Shown here piece by piece: positions 40,825-49,163 of a stretch of DNA of 64,000 bases. Under the pieces are notes generated by a model. It was not told the DNA's origin and ran no database searches. It was given only the letters and a program-made list of their open reading frames with translations. The position numbers and the translations under genes are program-made. The DNA lies in assembly GCF_014195505.1 (NCBI RefSeq), contig NZ_JACIBV010000001.1:8494001-8558000 (forward strand). Direction: 5' to 3'. Every line of letters begins with the position of its first letter. The stretch's first letter is position 1. This stretch comes from Nonomuraea dietziae (lineage in GTDB: Bacteria; Actinomycetota; Actinomycetes; Streptosporangiales; Streptosporangiaceae).

Positions 40825-41624
40825 GCGGTCCTCCTCTCCGCGTGGACCTCGGCCATCACGGAGCCGTCGAGGTCGAAGCCGCCGACGCAGGCGAGGTAGC
40901 CGCCCGCTGTGAAGAGGCTGCCGGACAGCGGGATGTAGACGCCTCCCGCCTGCTCCACCAGGAGTGAGCCTGCTGCCACGTCCCAGGCGTTGACGTATGT
41001 CCCGTAGGCGACATCCGACCAGCCTGCGGCGACGTGCGCCAGCTTCAGTGCCGCGCTTCCAGGGCGGCGGGTCGTGGCGAAGGCGTTGACCATCCGGGCG
41101 AAGCGGTGCAGCGCCGCCTCGCCCTCCGCCGCCAGGTCGCGAGGGGTGGGATAGCTCGACAGCAGCACCGCCTCCCGGTCCGTGCGCGCACCGGTGCTGC
41201 GCAGCGGCTCGCCGTTGCAGAACGCGCCGCCCAGCGAGGCGGTGAACTCGTCGTCGCGAACCGGGTCGTAGACGACGCCGGCCACGACCGCGCCGTCCAC
41301 CGCCGCCGCGATGGAGGTGCAGAAGAACGGCAGACCGGCGGCGAAGTTCGCCGTGCCGTCGATGGGGTCGACGTACCAGCTGATGTCGCCCTCGCCCTTG
41401 CTGCCCTCCTCCTCTCCCACGACGACGCTGCCCGGGCAGCGGGCGGTCAGGACCTCCCTGATGCGCTCCTCGGCGGCCAGGTCGTGCTTGGTCACCGGGT
41501 CGTGGAAGTCGCGCTTGGTGCGGATGTCCGGCCTGGAGCGGAAGGCGGTTCGCAACTCCTGGCCGACCGCTCGTGCCGCCTCGACCGCGATGGCGGTCAG
41601 CTCGCGTGAGGTGGTCAGGTCCAT
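40821..41624 (-). CDS. inositol monophosphatase family protein
   Basis: 267 residues. The Mg2+ motifs are VGEEEG (about 69-74), WYVDPIDGTANF (about 83-94) and NAWDVAAGSLLVEQAGG (about 215-231), as in the Li+-sensitive phosphatase family. The enzyme would release phosphate from inositol-1-phosphate or a comparable substrate. A strong GGAGGAG stands before the ATG. Together with the secreted phytase next door it suggests use of inositol phosphates, although the family also includes histidinol-phosphatases and PAP phosphatases. Confidence 0.92.
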   Translation of the reverse strand: MDLTTSRELTAIAVEAARAVGQELRTAFRSRPDIRTKRDFHDPVTKHDLAAEERIREVLTARCPGSVVVGEEEGSKGEGDISWYVDPIDGTANFAAGLPFFCTSIAAAVDGAVVAGVVYDPVRDDEFTASLGGAFCNGEPLRSTGARTDREAVLLSSYPTPRDLAAEGEAALHRFARMVNAFATTRRPGSAALKLAHVAAGWSDVAYGTYVNAWDVAAGSLLVEQAGGVYIPLSGSLFTAGGYLACVGGFDLDGSVMAEVHAERRTA

Positions 41625-42379
41625 CTCTCCTCCAGGAGGCTCAGCAGGCCATGGGGATCCTCGACGGTCGCCTGAGGGCTCTGGCGCACCTTGTAAGGGA
41701 TCTTCTCGGTGCTCCGGGAGACCATCAGGACGGTGGCTCCCACCCGGGCGCGGGCGCCGCACACCACGTCGCGGTCGTAGGTGTCGCCGACGTACCAGAC
41801 CTGGGCGGGATCGACGCCGAGCGCTCGGCAGGCGATCCAGATCATCTCCGGGTTGGGCTTGCGAACGCCGACCTCGTCGCTGTAGACCTGCACCGCCACC
41901 TGGCGGTCGAGCCCGGTGCCGGCCAGGTAGTCCCTGTGCACCGTGCCGCACAGCGCGTTGCTGACGACCGCGGGCGTGACGCCGTGCGCCCAGCAGGCGG
42001 CAAGGAGATCCTCCGTCCCCGCCCTGAGCTTGCGTTCGCTGCGCAGTTCGCCCATCCGCCTGCAGAGCGCTGTCGCCTCGGCGCTCACCAGCCAGCGGGC
42101 CTGGTCCGGCCAGTCGGCTGCCACGAAGTCGGCCCAGAACCTGCGGTGCGTCATCTCCTCTGGGGCGGGCTGACGGGACGTGGAGTCCTTCCAGTAGCCG
42201 TCGGCGCGGGCGCCGGCCCGGATGTCGCTCTCGATCTCCTCGAGCGCGAGGCCGTCGAATCCGGCCCTGCCGAGGAGGTCGCGCACCTCCGCGGCGAGCT
42301 CGGCCGCCCACGTCTGGCGCTTGACAGCATCCACGATCACGCCGCCGAAGTCCAGGAGCAGCGCCTTGGGCCCGATCAC
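41615..42379 (-). CDS. HAD family hydrolase, subfamily IA
   Basis: 254 residues, GTG at 42379 overlapping the ABC ATPase stop as GTGA. Motif I reads LLLDFGGVIVD, where the second Asp of DxD is Gly, as in YihX-like phosphatases. Motif II is VVSNALCG, motif III KPNPEMI and motif IV VGDTYDRDVVCGAR. A helical cap domain follows motif I. A phosphatase for a small imported phosphate ester is the best guess. It is not a phosphonatase by its motif I. It overlaps the next gene by ten bases. Confidence 0.86.
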   Translation of the reverse strand: MIGPKALLLDFGGVIVDAVKRQTWAAELAAEVRDLLGRAGFDGLALEEIESDIRAGARADGYWKDSTSRQPAPEEMTHRRFWADFVAADWPDQARWLVSAEATALCRRMGELRSERKLRAGTEDLLAACWAHGVTPAVVSNALCGTVHRDYLAGTGLDRQVAVQVYSDEVGVRKPNPEMIWIACRALGVDPAQVWYVGDTYDRDVVCGARARVGATVLMVSRSTEKIPYKVRQSPQATVEDPHGLLSLLEERWT

Positions 42380-43473
42380 GCGCCCACCCCCCGCGTGTCC
42401 CAGGCCGAGATCCTGCCGCCGTCCTCGCCGAACAGGTGCATGTGCTCGGTCCAGCAGGTCAGCATGTCGCCGGGGGCGGCGAGGACCGGCGTGTAGGAGA
42501 GCGCGTACAGCTCCGTCTCGAGGACGCGCAGCCGTACGGTCCAGGAGGAGCCGGCGGGCAGCACGGCCTCGACCGTGGCCTCCTCGCGCCACGCGGATGC
42601 ATGCGGGGCGCCGAGATGGAGCGCTTCGGGCCTGATGCCGACGGCGGCGGGGGCGCACCCCTCGGCGCGGGATTTCACGAAGTGCAGCAGGGAGGCGGCC
42701 AGGCCGGTGGGAGCGGGACCGACGTCGACGATCGCCATCGGCGGGCTGCCGACGAACGCGGCGACGAACCTGTTGGCGGGTCTGGCGTACAGGTCCATCG
42801 GGGCGGCCACCTGCTGCAGCTCGCCGTCCTTCATGACCGCGACGTCGGTGGCCATGGTGAGGGCTTCCAGCTGGTCGTGCGTGACGAAGACGATCGTCGC
42901 TCCCGACTCCTCGTGGATGCGCTTGAGCTCGGCCCGCATCTCCAGCCGCAGCTGGGCGTCGAGGTTGGACAGCGGCTCGTCGAGCAGGAGCACGCCGGGG
43001 TTGATCGCCAGCATCCTGGCCAGTGCCACCCGCTGCTGCTGGCCGCCGGACAGCTGGGAGGGGTAGCGGTCTATGGCGTCGTCGACGTGGACCATCTTCA
43101 GCGCGGCTTCGGCCCTCGACCGCCTGTCAGGCGCGGGGACCTTGCGCATGCGCAGGCCGAACTCGACGTTGTCGCGGACCGACAGGTGCGGCCAGAGCGC
43201 GTAGTTCTGGAAGACCAGCCCCATCCCGCGCCTCTCCGGCGGGACGTAGAGGCCCTGCTCGACGGAGTCGAGGACCCTGTCCGCGACGGCGATGGTGCCG
43301 GCGGTCGGCTGCTCGAGACCGGCGATCATCCGTAACGTGGTGGTCTTGCCGCAGCCGGAGGGGCCGAGCAGGCACATGAACGCGCCGTCGGGGACGGTGA
43401 GATCGAGGTCTTTCACCGCGTAGTCGCCTCCGCCGTAGCTCTTGGCGACTGCGCTGAGGGTGATGGTCGGCAT
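42376..43473 (-). CDS. ABC transporter ATP-binding protein, iron/phosphonate/spermidine importer type
   Basis: 365 residues. Walker A GPSGCGKTT, Q-loop QNYALWPH, signature LSGGQQQR, Walker B VLLLDEP and H-loop VTHDQ are all intact. The C-terminal TOBE-like domain (about 285-360) places it with the PotA/FbpC/PhnT group. It powers the fused permease whose gene ends directly before it. The substrate is not set by the ATPase; the operon context points to an organic phosphate. Confidence 0.93.
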   Translation of the reverse strand: MPTITLSAVAKSYGGGDYAVKDLDLTVPDGAFMCLLGPSGCGKTTTLRMIAGLEQPTAGTIAVADRVLDSVEQGLYVPPERRGMGLVFQNYALWPHLSVRDNVEFGLRMRKVPAPDRRSRAEAALKMVHVDDAIDRYPSQLSGGQQQRVALARMLAINPGVLLLDEPLSNLDAQLRLEMRAELKRIHEESGATIVFVTHDQLEALTMATDVAVMKDGELQQVAAPMDLYARPANRFVAAFVGSPPMAIVDVGPAPTGLAASLLHFVKSRAEGCAPAAVGIRPEALHLGAPHASAWREEATVEAVLPAGSSWTVRLRVLETELYALSYTPVLAAPGDMLTCWTEHMHLFGEDGGRISAWDTRGVGA

Positions 43474-45306
43474 CTATCCTCCTAGGCCGGACGCCAGGCT
43501 GCTCTTGGTCAGACGCTGGGTCAGGTAGGTCATGGTGAAGGAGATCAACGCGATCATGAGCACGACCGCGTTGGCGAGCTGGGTGTAGCCGTAGTCCACG
43601 AGACCGATCGACAGGGTGGTGAGCAGCTGTGTCCCGGTCGTGGTCAGCATGATCACGATGCTGAGCTCCTTGAGCCCGGAGACGAACGGCAGCACGATCC
43701 CGGTGACGAGAGCGCCCTTCTGGATCGGGAAGATGATCCGCCGCATCCGCTGCCACCAGGAGGCGCCGGCGATCTGCGCGGCCTCCTCAGGTTCGCGGCC
43801 GAGTTGCATCATCGCCGCGATGCCCGAGCGTGAGCTGTAGGGCAGGTGCGTCACGGCCATCACCAGGATCAGCAGGAACGTCGTTCCGTACAGGGCGGGC
43901 ATGGGCCCCCTGGCGACGGCGAACAGTGACAGCGAGGCGGCCGCGAAGGCGATGCCGGGGATGAGGTAGGGCAGGAAGGAGACCTGGCGCAGGAAGGCGG
44001 CCACACGTGGAGCCGTTCCCCGCACCACGACGTAGCCGATCAGCAGGCCCGCGATCGCGCAGATCAGCGAGGCCAGGCCGACGATGCGCAGCGAGTTCCA
44101 CGCCGCCTCCCACAGCTCAGGACCGCGCAGGACACCGTGGGGGAAGCCGACCGCGCCGGGCAGCCGCTCGGCGATCCAGTAGTCGAGGGTGAAGGTGGAA
44201 AGGTCGAGAGGAGTACGGGTGACGGTGGACAGCAGCAGCGTGAGCACCGGCACCACGACGCTCACCGCGAAGGCGAGCAGACCGAACGCGAAGGCGGGCC
44301 AGCGCCAGCGGCGCAGGTCGCCCAGCCGGTCCATCGCGCCCCTGCCGCCCACCGTGACGAACCGGCGATGCTCGCGCATCATCCGGGTGTCGGCGAGGAC
44401 GATCAGTACTCCGATGACCACGATGACGGTGGTGAGCACGGAGGCCACGCCCGTGCTGCGGTCGCGGATCGCTTGGAAGAGCCCGGTGGACAGCACCCGG
44501 TAGTCCGCAGGAAGGCCGAGGACGTACGGCGTGCCGAACGTGCCGAGTACCCGGCCGACCACCAGCAGCACGGCGGAGGACAGCGCGGGAAGCATCAGCG
44601 GTATCACGATCCGCCGGATGACGGTGCGCTGCGGGGCGCCGAGAATGCGCGCGGAGTCCTCCAGCTGCGCGTCGATGCGGCGCAGCGCGTTGCCCACGAG
44701 GAGCAGCACGAACGGGTAGTAGTGCAGTCCCAGGGTGATGATGATCGGCAGCGCCCCGTAGGCGAGCCAGTCGGGCGTCCGGATGCCCTGGGCCTGGAGG
44801 AAGCCGACCTGTCCGCCCGCGCGCTCGTTCTTGAACAGCGAGAGCCAGGCCAGGGAGAAGGTCCACGACGGCAGCATGTAGGGGACCACCAGCGCGCCGG
44901 CCAGCCACCGGCGCCCGGGCATGTTGGTCCTGGTCACCAGCCACGCCGTACCGCCGCCGAGCACCAGCGCGAACAGCGTGGTGCCGACCGCGATCACCAA
45001 CGTGTTGAGCAGCGGCTCCCAGAACAGCAGGCCGCTGATCTGGGAGCGGAAGACGCGCCACAGGTAGTAGCCGGTCCATTCGCCGGGCTGCTGCCCGGCG
45101 TGCACGCCGTCGCCGTACTGCAGGCGGAAGGCGTCGGACAGGACCGCGACCAGCGGCGCCACGACGAGGTAGGCGAGCAGGACGAGGAGGATCAGTCCGA
45201 GCGCCGCGGTCGGATCGTGGCGCAGCACGCGCAGCCGGTAGACCAGCCGGCGCCGTCTGGGCGGGGCAGGTGGCCGCTCCGCCGGTCGCCTGGTGTTGAC
45301 AGCCAT
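43474..45306 (-). CDS. ABC permease with two fused transmembrane domains (AfuB/ThiP type)
   Basis: 610 residues with about 12 membrane helices forming two BPD_transp_1 domains. Each domain has an EAA-like loop: EDSARILGAPQRTVIRRIVIPLM in the first half and EEAAQIAGASWWQRMRRIIFPIQ in the second. Such one-chain permeases occur in Fe3+, thiamine and 2-aminoethylphosphonate importers. AAGGAAG precedes the ATG. It is separated from the DUF47 gene by 96 bases that hold no convincing gene. Confidence 0.9.
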   Translation of the reverse strand: MAVNTRRPAERPPAPPRRRRLVYRLRVLRHDPTAALGLILLVLLAYLVVAPLVAVLSDAFRLQYGDGVHAGQQPGEWTGYYLWRVFRSQISGLLFWEPLLNTLVIAVGTTLFALVLGGGTAWLVTRTNMPGRRWLAGALVVPYMLPSWTFSLAWLSLFKNERAGGQVGFLQAQGIRTPDWLAYGALPIIITLGLHYYPFVLLLVGNALRRIDAQLEDSARILGAPQRTVIRRIVIPLMLPALSSAVLLVVGRVLGTFGTPYVLGLPADYRVLSTGLFQAIRDRSTGVASVLTTVIVVIGVLIVLADTRMMREHRRFVTVGGRGAMDRLGDLRRWRWPAFAFGLLAFAVSVVVPVLTLLLSTVTRTPLDLSTFTLDYWIAERLPGAVGFPHGVLRGPELWEAAWNSLRIVGLASLICAIAGLLIGYVVVRGTAPRVAAFLRQVSFLPYLIPGIAFAAASLSLFAVARGPMPALYGTTFLLILVMAVTHLPYSSRSGIAAMMQLGREPEEAAQIAGASWWQRMRRIIFPIQKGALVTGIVLPFVSGLKELSIVIMLTTTGTQLLTTLSIGLVDYGYTQLANAVVLMIALISFTMTYLTQRLTKSSLASGLGG

Positions 45307-45402
45307 GAGGACTTCCTTCGGGGGGTTGACGAGGACCGCCGCAGTGCGAGGCCCGTCGGCATCGGATGGCTTCGTGCGAACATTCGGTGGCTCTCCCGGC
45401 GC

Positions 45403-46062
45403 TCAGTGGCTTCGTTTGAGCATCGCGTCGGCGAGCACGTCGGCGGCCTCCCCCAGCCGGCGCCCCACGGCGTCGAGGCGCGACAGCAGCTCCCTTTCGC
45501 GCAGGGTGTCCATCTCCAGCGAGCCGGCGAACAGCTCGGTGAGCCGCGCCTGGTAGAGCTGCCGGACCCGGCTGCAGGACTTGCGCGTGGCCAGGACGGC
45601 CACGGTGACCGAGCCTGGATCGTCGAGCATCTTCGCCACCGCGCTCTCCAGCTCGTCGAGGCCGTCGATCACGGCCAGCAGCGGCTCGACTGCGAAGGTG
45701 AGGTCCCGCGGTCCGAACAGGTCGCTCTCGCGCACGTAGTCGCGCAGGTGGTCCAGGACGTCGTCGATCGAGCGGGAGAGCCTGAACAGGTCCTCCCTGT
45801 CGATGGGGGTGGCCAGTACCCGCCGCAGAGCTCGCACGAGTTCGGCCCGCGCGGCGTCGCCCTCGTGCTCGACCACCGTCATCCGGGTGCGCGCGGCCGA
45901 GCGCCCGGTGGCGCCGAACGCCGTCGAGTGGGCCAGGACGGCTCCCGCCCTCGCGACGGCGACCTGGCCGCGCACCAGGTCGACCACCCGCCGTCCCGAC
46001 CGGCCCCGCAGATCGTCCCAGGCTCGCACCAACCGCCGGCCGCGGCGGCCCGTGCGGCTCAC
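45403..46062 (-). CDS. DUF47/PhoU-like protein
   Basis: 219 residues, all helical, of the DUF47 (PhoU_div) family. GTG at 46062 overlaps the pit stop as GTGA. Conserved-looking stretches are VVEHEGDAARAELVRAL, TPIDREDLFRLSRSIDDVLDHLRDY and ELL...LGEAADVLADAMLK. DUF47 proteins are usually encoded next to PiT transporters and regulate them in the manner of PhoU. The tight coupling here supports that role. Confidence 0.88.
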   Translation of the reverse strand: MSRTGRRGRRLVRAWDDLRGRSGRRVVDLVRGQVAVARAGAVLAHSTAFGATGRSAARTRMTVVEHEGDAARAELVRALRRVLATPIDREDLFRLSRSIDDVLDHLRDYVRESDLFGPRDLTFAVEPLLAVIDGLDELESAVAKMLDDPGSVTVAVLATRKSCSRVRQLYQARLTELFAGSLEMDTLRERELLSRLDAVGRRLGEAADVLADAMLKRSH

Positions 46063-47039
46063 AGCAGCCTCAGCCCGAGGCCGGCCAGACAGCCCAGCGC
46101 CATCGACGACGGCAGTGTGAGCAGCCATGCCGCGCCCATGTTCAGCACGCCCTGCCAACGCACCTTCCTCGCTCCTTCACTGGTCGCCACGCCGACGACT
46201 CCGGCGGTGATGGACTGGGTCATGCTCACCGGACTGCCCAGCGCCGAACTGCTCAGGACGGCGGCGGTGGCCGCCGTCTCCGCCGAGACCACGTGCAGCG
46301 GCCTGGTGAGGACCAGGCCACGGCCCAGCCGCTCCCCGACGCGGTTCAGGCTGGTCATGGAGCCGGACAGGAACAGCAGGGTGAGAGCGGCCATCCACGC
46401 CGGCGGGACCTCGACAGGCCCGACCGCCCCCAGCCCGTCGCGGCCCACGCCGACCGCGACGCTCACCACCGCGACCATCTTCTGGCCGTCGTTCAGCGCG
46501 TAGGCCACGCACTGCGCGGTGTAGGCCAGTAGATGGGCGGCGAGCACGAGCCCCGGCATCCGGCGGCAGGACGGCACCCGCCGCGACATGACCCCCAGCA
46601 GGTAGCCCAGGACCAGCCCGACCAGGGGCGCCCCGGCTCCGACGGCCAGGACCGCGCCCACGCTCGACCACGACACCGGCAGCCCCGCGCCGAGCCCCGC
46701 GCCGGTGATGCCGCCGATCACGGCGAGGGTCAGGCTGGTGGGCAGTCCTCTGCCGGTCAGGGCAGCGACCACGGCCACCGCGACCAGCACACCGGCCAGG
46801 AACGCCATCGCGCCGCCGCTGGTGCCCAGCCCCGCGAGCCGCGCGGTGAAGGTCCGCGCCACCGAGACCCCCAGCACGTACGGGCCGGCGAGGAGCGTCG
46901 CCATGAGGATGGCGGTGACGGCCCACCCCGGTGAGTGGGGGAACCTCAGCCCGAGACCGATGAGGGTGGCTCCGTCGTTGGCTCCACTGATCAGCACGAA
47001 GAGGACCGCCACGGCGGCGAACGCCAGCGTCCACTCCAT
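46059..47039 (-). CDS. pit: inorganic phosphate transporter, PiT family
   Basis: 326 residues, about 10 membrane helices. The duplicated PiT signature is present as GANDGATLIG (about 19-28, GANDVAN-like) and YALNDGQKM (about 167-175). It imports metal-phosphate with protons. The start codon shares a base with the stop of a 34-codon ORF (TGATG), and no ribosome-binding site precedes it, so translation probably depends on the short ORF. It heads the leftward operon behind the PHO-like repeats. Confidence 0.92.
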   Translation of the reverse strand: MEWTLAFAAVAVLFVLISGANDGATLIGLGLRFPHSPGWAVTAILMATLLAGPYVLGVSVARTFTARLAGLGTSGGAMAFLAGVLVAVAVVAALTGRGLPTSLTLAVIGGITGAGLGAGLPVSWSSVGAVLAVGAGAPLVGLVLGYLLGVMSRRVPSCRRMPGLVLAAHLLAYTAQCVAYALNDGQKMVAVVSVAVGVGRDGLGAVGPVEVPPAWMAALTLLFLSGSMTSLNRVGERLGRGLVLTRPLHVVSAETAATAAVLSSSALGSPVSMTQSITAGVVGVATSEGARKVRWQGVLNMGAAWLLTLPSSMALGCLAGLGLRLL

Positions 47040-47143
47040 CAGCGGGAGAGCCGCCGGTCGGGCATGGTGTGCTCGGGGGCAGGGGGTGAGCGGCGGGGAT
47101 GAAGGGCGTCGATGTGACCGAGGCCGAGTAAGCCCACAGGCAT
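47039..47143 (-). CDS. 34-residue leader-like ORF coupled to pit
   Basis: An ATG at 47143 with GAGGAG five bases ahead (47149-47154) opens a 34-codon ORF beginning MPVGLLGLGHIDALHPRRS. Its TGA overlaps the pit ATG by one base. The strong ribosome site and the lack of one for pit argue that this ORF is translated and delivers ribosomes to pit. The peptide is rich in Pro and Arg. No family is recognised. Confidence 0.55.
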   Translation of the reverse strand: MPVGLLGLGHIDALHPRRSPPAPEHTMPDRRLSR

Positions 47144-47175
47144 GATGTCTCCTCGTCCTGAGGCCTTCAGTTCTA

Positions 47176-47197
47176 GATGAACGAATGATGAACAGTC
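47176..47197 (-). promoter_or_regulatory. PHO-box-like direct repeat upstream of pit
   Basis: On the minus strand two GTTCATC units begin 11 bases apart (plus-strand GATGAAC at 47176-47182 and 47187-47193). Streptomyces PhoP boxes are 11-base direct repeats beginning GTTCA. A TTGACT hexamer (47199-47194, minus) directly precedes the pair. This fits PhoR-PhoP activation of the pit operon. Confidence 0.65.
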
Positions 47198-47204
47198 AAT
47201 GGTT

Positions 47205-47220
47205 TGTCCTGACATAAGGA
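47205..47220. promoter_or_regulatory. 16-base motif between the divergent pit and SBP promoters
   Basis: TGTCCTGACATAAGGA, exact reverse complement of 40027-40042 in front of the phytase gene. With the flanking C it forms GTCCT-N6-AGGAC. It lies midway between the two outward-facing PHO-like boxes. Confidence 0.5.
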
Positions 47221-47267
47221 CGATATGCAGCCTGCTATTTCAGTAGGTAAGTATGTCTTGACAAATC

Positions 47268-47289
47268 GTTCATCTGGCGTTCATCGTTG
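47268..47289 (+). promoter_or_regulatory. PHO-box-like direct repeat upstream of the substrate-binding protein
   Basis: GTTCATC at 47268-47274 and 47279-47285 is repeated with an 11-base period, matching the layout of PhoP boxes. TTGACA (47258-47263) stands just ahead, mirroring the arrangement on the pit side. It suggests phosphate-starvation control of the binding-protein gene. Confidence 0.65.
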
Positions 47290-47363
47290 AGCGCACTGCG
47301 GTGCCGGATCCGGGGCTCTGGGCGGCGCAGACGACCCCGAGAGGCAAGAGGAGTGACGCCATC

Positions 47364-48533
47364 GTGAGGCGTACCCGGAAACTCATCCCTGCGGCGCTGC
47401 TGGCGCTGGCCGCCGCAGCGTGCGCACCCTCCACCGGCGCCGACGTGACGGCGGGAACGAAGGCGGCCGCGCCGCTGCCCGGCGCCTCGATCGACGCGAA
47501 CTTCAGCCTGGACGCGCTGGTGGCCGCCGCGAAGAAGGAGGGCAGCCTCACCGTCTACGACTCCAGCGGAGACATCGAGGAGGTCGCCAAGGCCTTCACC
47601 GAGAAGTACGGCATCGCGATGGAGGGGGTGAAGTCCGACACCCCGCAGACCGCCGAGAAGATGCTCAGGGAGCACGCCGCCGACAACGTCACCATCGACG
47701 CGGCGATGTACGAGGACGGCGGCGTCCTGGTGGGCCAGCTGATCCCGCAGGGCGTGGCGAAGACGTGGGTGCCCGCCGACCTGAAGGAGCAGATCCCGGC
47801 CGAGAACCACAATCCGCTGCTCGCCCTGTCGAAGGCGACGATCTTCGCCTACAACACCAAGCTCTCACCCGACGGCTGCCCGGTGAAGAACGTGTGGGAC
47901 CTGACCGAGCCGGAGTGGGCCGGCAAGCTGGTGATGCAGGACCCGCTGGGCAAACCCACCGTGCTGTCGTTCCTCACCCAGCTGGACGCCCACGGCAACC
48001 AGGCGCTGGAGCAGGCCTATCAGACCAAGTACGGAAAGGCCCTGGAGACCAAGGAGAAGAGCGCCGCCTACGAGTGGATCAAGCGGCTCTCGGGCAACAA
48101 GCCGGTGCTGACCGGGTCCGACGAGGACATCTCGGGTGCCGTCGGCGCGCCGAGCGCCACCGAGAAGAAGATCGGCTTCATGTCGATCTCGAAGTTCCGC
48201 AACAACGAGGACAAGGGGTACGCCCAGTCGGCGTGCGAGGGGATGCAGCCGTTCGTCGGCTTCAGCTACCCGAAGTACGTCGCGATCGCGGCCAAGAGCA
48301 GGCATCCCAACGCCGCCAAGCTGTACGTGCACTTCATCATGACCGAGGAGGGCGTCAAGCACGAGATCGGCGAGGGCGGCATCTCGGGCAACGCCACCGT
48401 CAAGCCGCTGGTCACCCCGCCAGGCCTGTCCGACTGGAAGGGCCAGCTCTTCCACACCGATCCCAAGGGCCTGCTCGGAGACCTGCAGAACCGCCAGACC
48501 GTCTCCGACTTCTGGCGCCTCAACCACGGCTGA
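47364..48533 (+). CDS. ABC substrate-binding lipoprotein, FbpA/PhnS type
   Basis: 389 residues, GTG at 47364 with GAGGAG eleven bases ahead. The signal peptide ends in AAAC, with lipidation expected at Cys 20. The mature part is a cluster D-type periplasmic binding fold of the iron(III)/2-aminoethylphosphonate group (LTVYDSSGDIEEVAKAFTEKYGI, LVMQDPLGKPTVLSFL, KYVAIAAKSRHPNAAKLYVHFIMTEEG). It is divergent from the operon encoding its presumed ATPase and permease. The PHO-like box in its promoter argues for an organophosphate or phosphonate ligand over iron. Confidence 0.87.
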   Translation: MRRTRKLIPAALLALAAAACAPSTGADVTAGTKAAAPLPGASIDANFSLDALVAAAKKEGSLTVYDSSGDIEEVAKAFTEKYGIAMEGVKSDTPQTAEKMLREHAADNVTIDAAMYEDGGVLVGQLIPQGVAKTWVPADLKEQIPAENHNPLLALSKATIFAYNTKLSPDGCPVKNVWDLTEPEWAGKLVMQDPLGKPTVLSFLTQLDAHGNQALEQAYQTKYGKALETKEKSAAYEWIKRLSGNKPVLTGSDEDISGAVGAPSATEKKIGFMSISKFRNNEDKGYAQSACEGMQPFVGFSYPKYVAIAAKSRHPNAAKLYVHFIMTEEGVKHEIGEGGISGNATVKPLVTPPGLSDWKGQLFHTDPKGLLGDLQNRQTVSDFWRLNHG

Positions 48534-48599
48534 GCGCCGAGGGCGAAGCAGGCGCGCGGCCAGGTCGGCGGCCGCGCGCCCAGACGTGGAGGGGCGAGA

Positions 48600-49058
48600 T
48601 CAGTCGGCGATCAGACGGTGACCTCCGCCGCCCCTGAGCGTGAGGCGGTGGTCGAACTCGCGCTGGCGGCGCACCACGTACGCGCCGGGCGTGAACCCCG
48701 TCGCGCCGTGCTCGGGGTGCAGGAGGTAGACGGGCGTGCTGTTGTGGAAGACGCCGAGCGCGAGCCGGAAGGTGTCGCGCACGTCGGTCGTCCACGTGCA
48801 GGTCCCAGGGTCGGCGACCAGGCTGTGCGGATTGCCTCCCGCCGCGCCGCGCAACAGTTCGAGCCCGGTGGCGGGCACGTCCTGCCAGCGCGCCAGGTCC
48901 CTGACGGTGACGGCGGCGCCGACCAGCCGCAGCGGGACGACGAGGAGGTCACCCTGGGCCTGGATCCCTTCGATGACGGGGATGGCGACCTGCCGCTCCA
49001 GATGCTCCAGTACGGCCAGGCCGGTGCGGTCGGACAGGGTGGCGAGGTTGACGGTCAT
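48600..49058 (-). CDS. hypothetical protein coupled to DUF6745 gene
   Basis: 152 residues from the ATG at 49058, which has AAGGAG five bases ahead. The fold is predicted soluble, with a phrase DTFRLALGVFHNSTPVYLLHPEHGATGF. I do not recognise the family. The same frame is open upstream to an ATG at 49163, which overlaps the DUF6745 stop as ATGA. Starting there would add 35 residues of Thr/His/Pro-rich repeat. The partner gene next door suggests the two work together. Confidence 0.7.
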   Translation of the reverse strand: MTVNLATLSDRTGLAVLEHLERQVAIPVIEGIQAQGDLLVVPLRLVGAAVTVRDLARWQDVPATGLELLRGAAGGNPHSLVADPGTCTWTTDVRDTFRLALGVFHNSTPVYLLHPEHGATGFTPGAYVVRRQREFDHRLTLRGGGGHRLIAD

Positions 49059-49063
49059 GGGTT

Positions 49064-49163
49064 CTCCTTCCGGGTGCGTCGGGTTCGGGTGCGCGGGTTC
49101 CGTGTGCGTCGGGTTCGGGTGCGTTCGGTTCGGGTGCGCGGGTTCCGTGTGCGTCGGGTTCAT
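49064..49163 (-). repeat. 45-base-period repeat encoding a His/Pro/Thr tract
   Basis: A 30-base unit is repeated exactly at 49086-49115 and 49131-49160, period 45 bases (15 codons). Translated leftward it reads NPTHTEPAHPNRTHP then NPTHTEPAHPNPTHP. The period is a multiple of three and the frame joins the downstream gene without a stop, which supports translation. It could also be an intergenic minisatellite. Confidence 0.65.

Noticed and set aside
40821..45306. Phosphonate degradation operon
   Set aside because: There is no C-P lyase, phnW or phnX. The HAD motif I does not match phosphonoacetaldehyde hydrolase.
45307..45402. A small ORF between the DUF47 and permease genes
   Set aside because: The frame starting near 45383 runs into the permease out of frame, and its codons do not look coding.
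49086..49160. CRISPR array
   Set aside because: There are only two copies of the repeat with a short repetitive gap, they keep a reading frame, and no cas gene is near.
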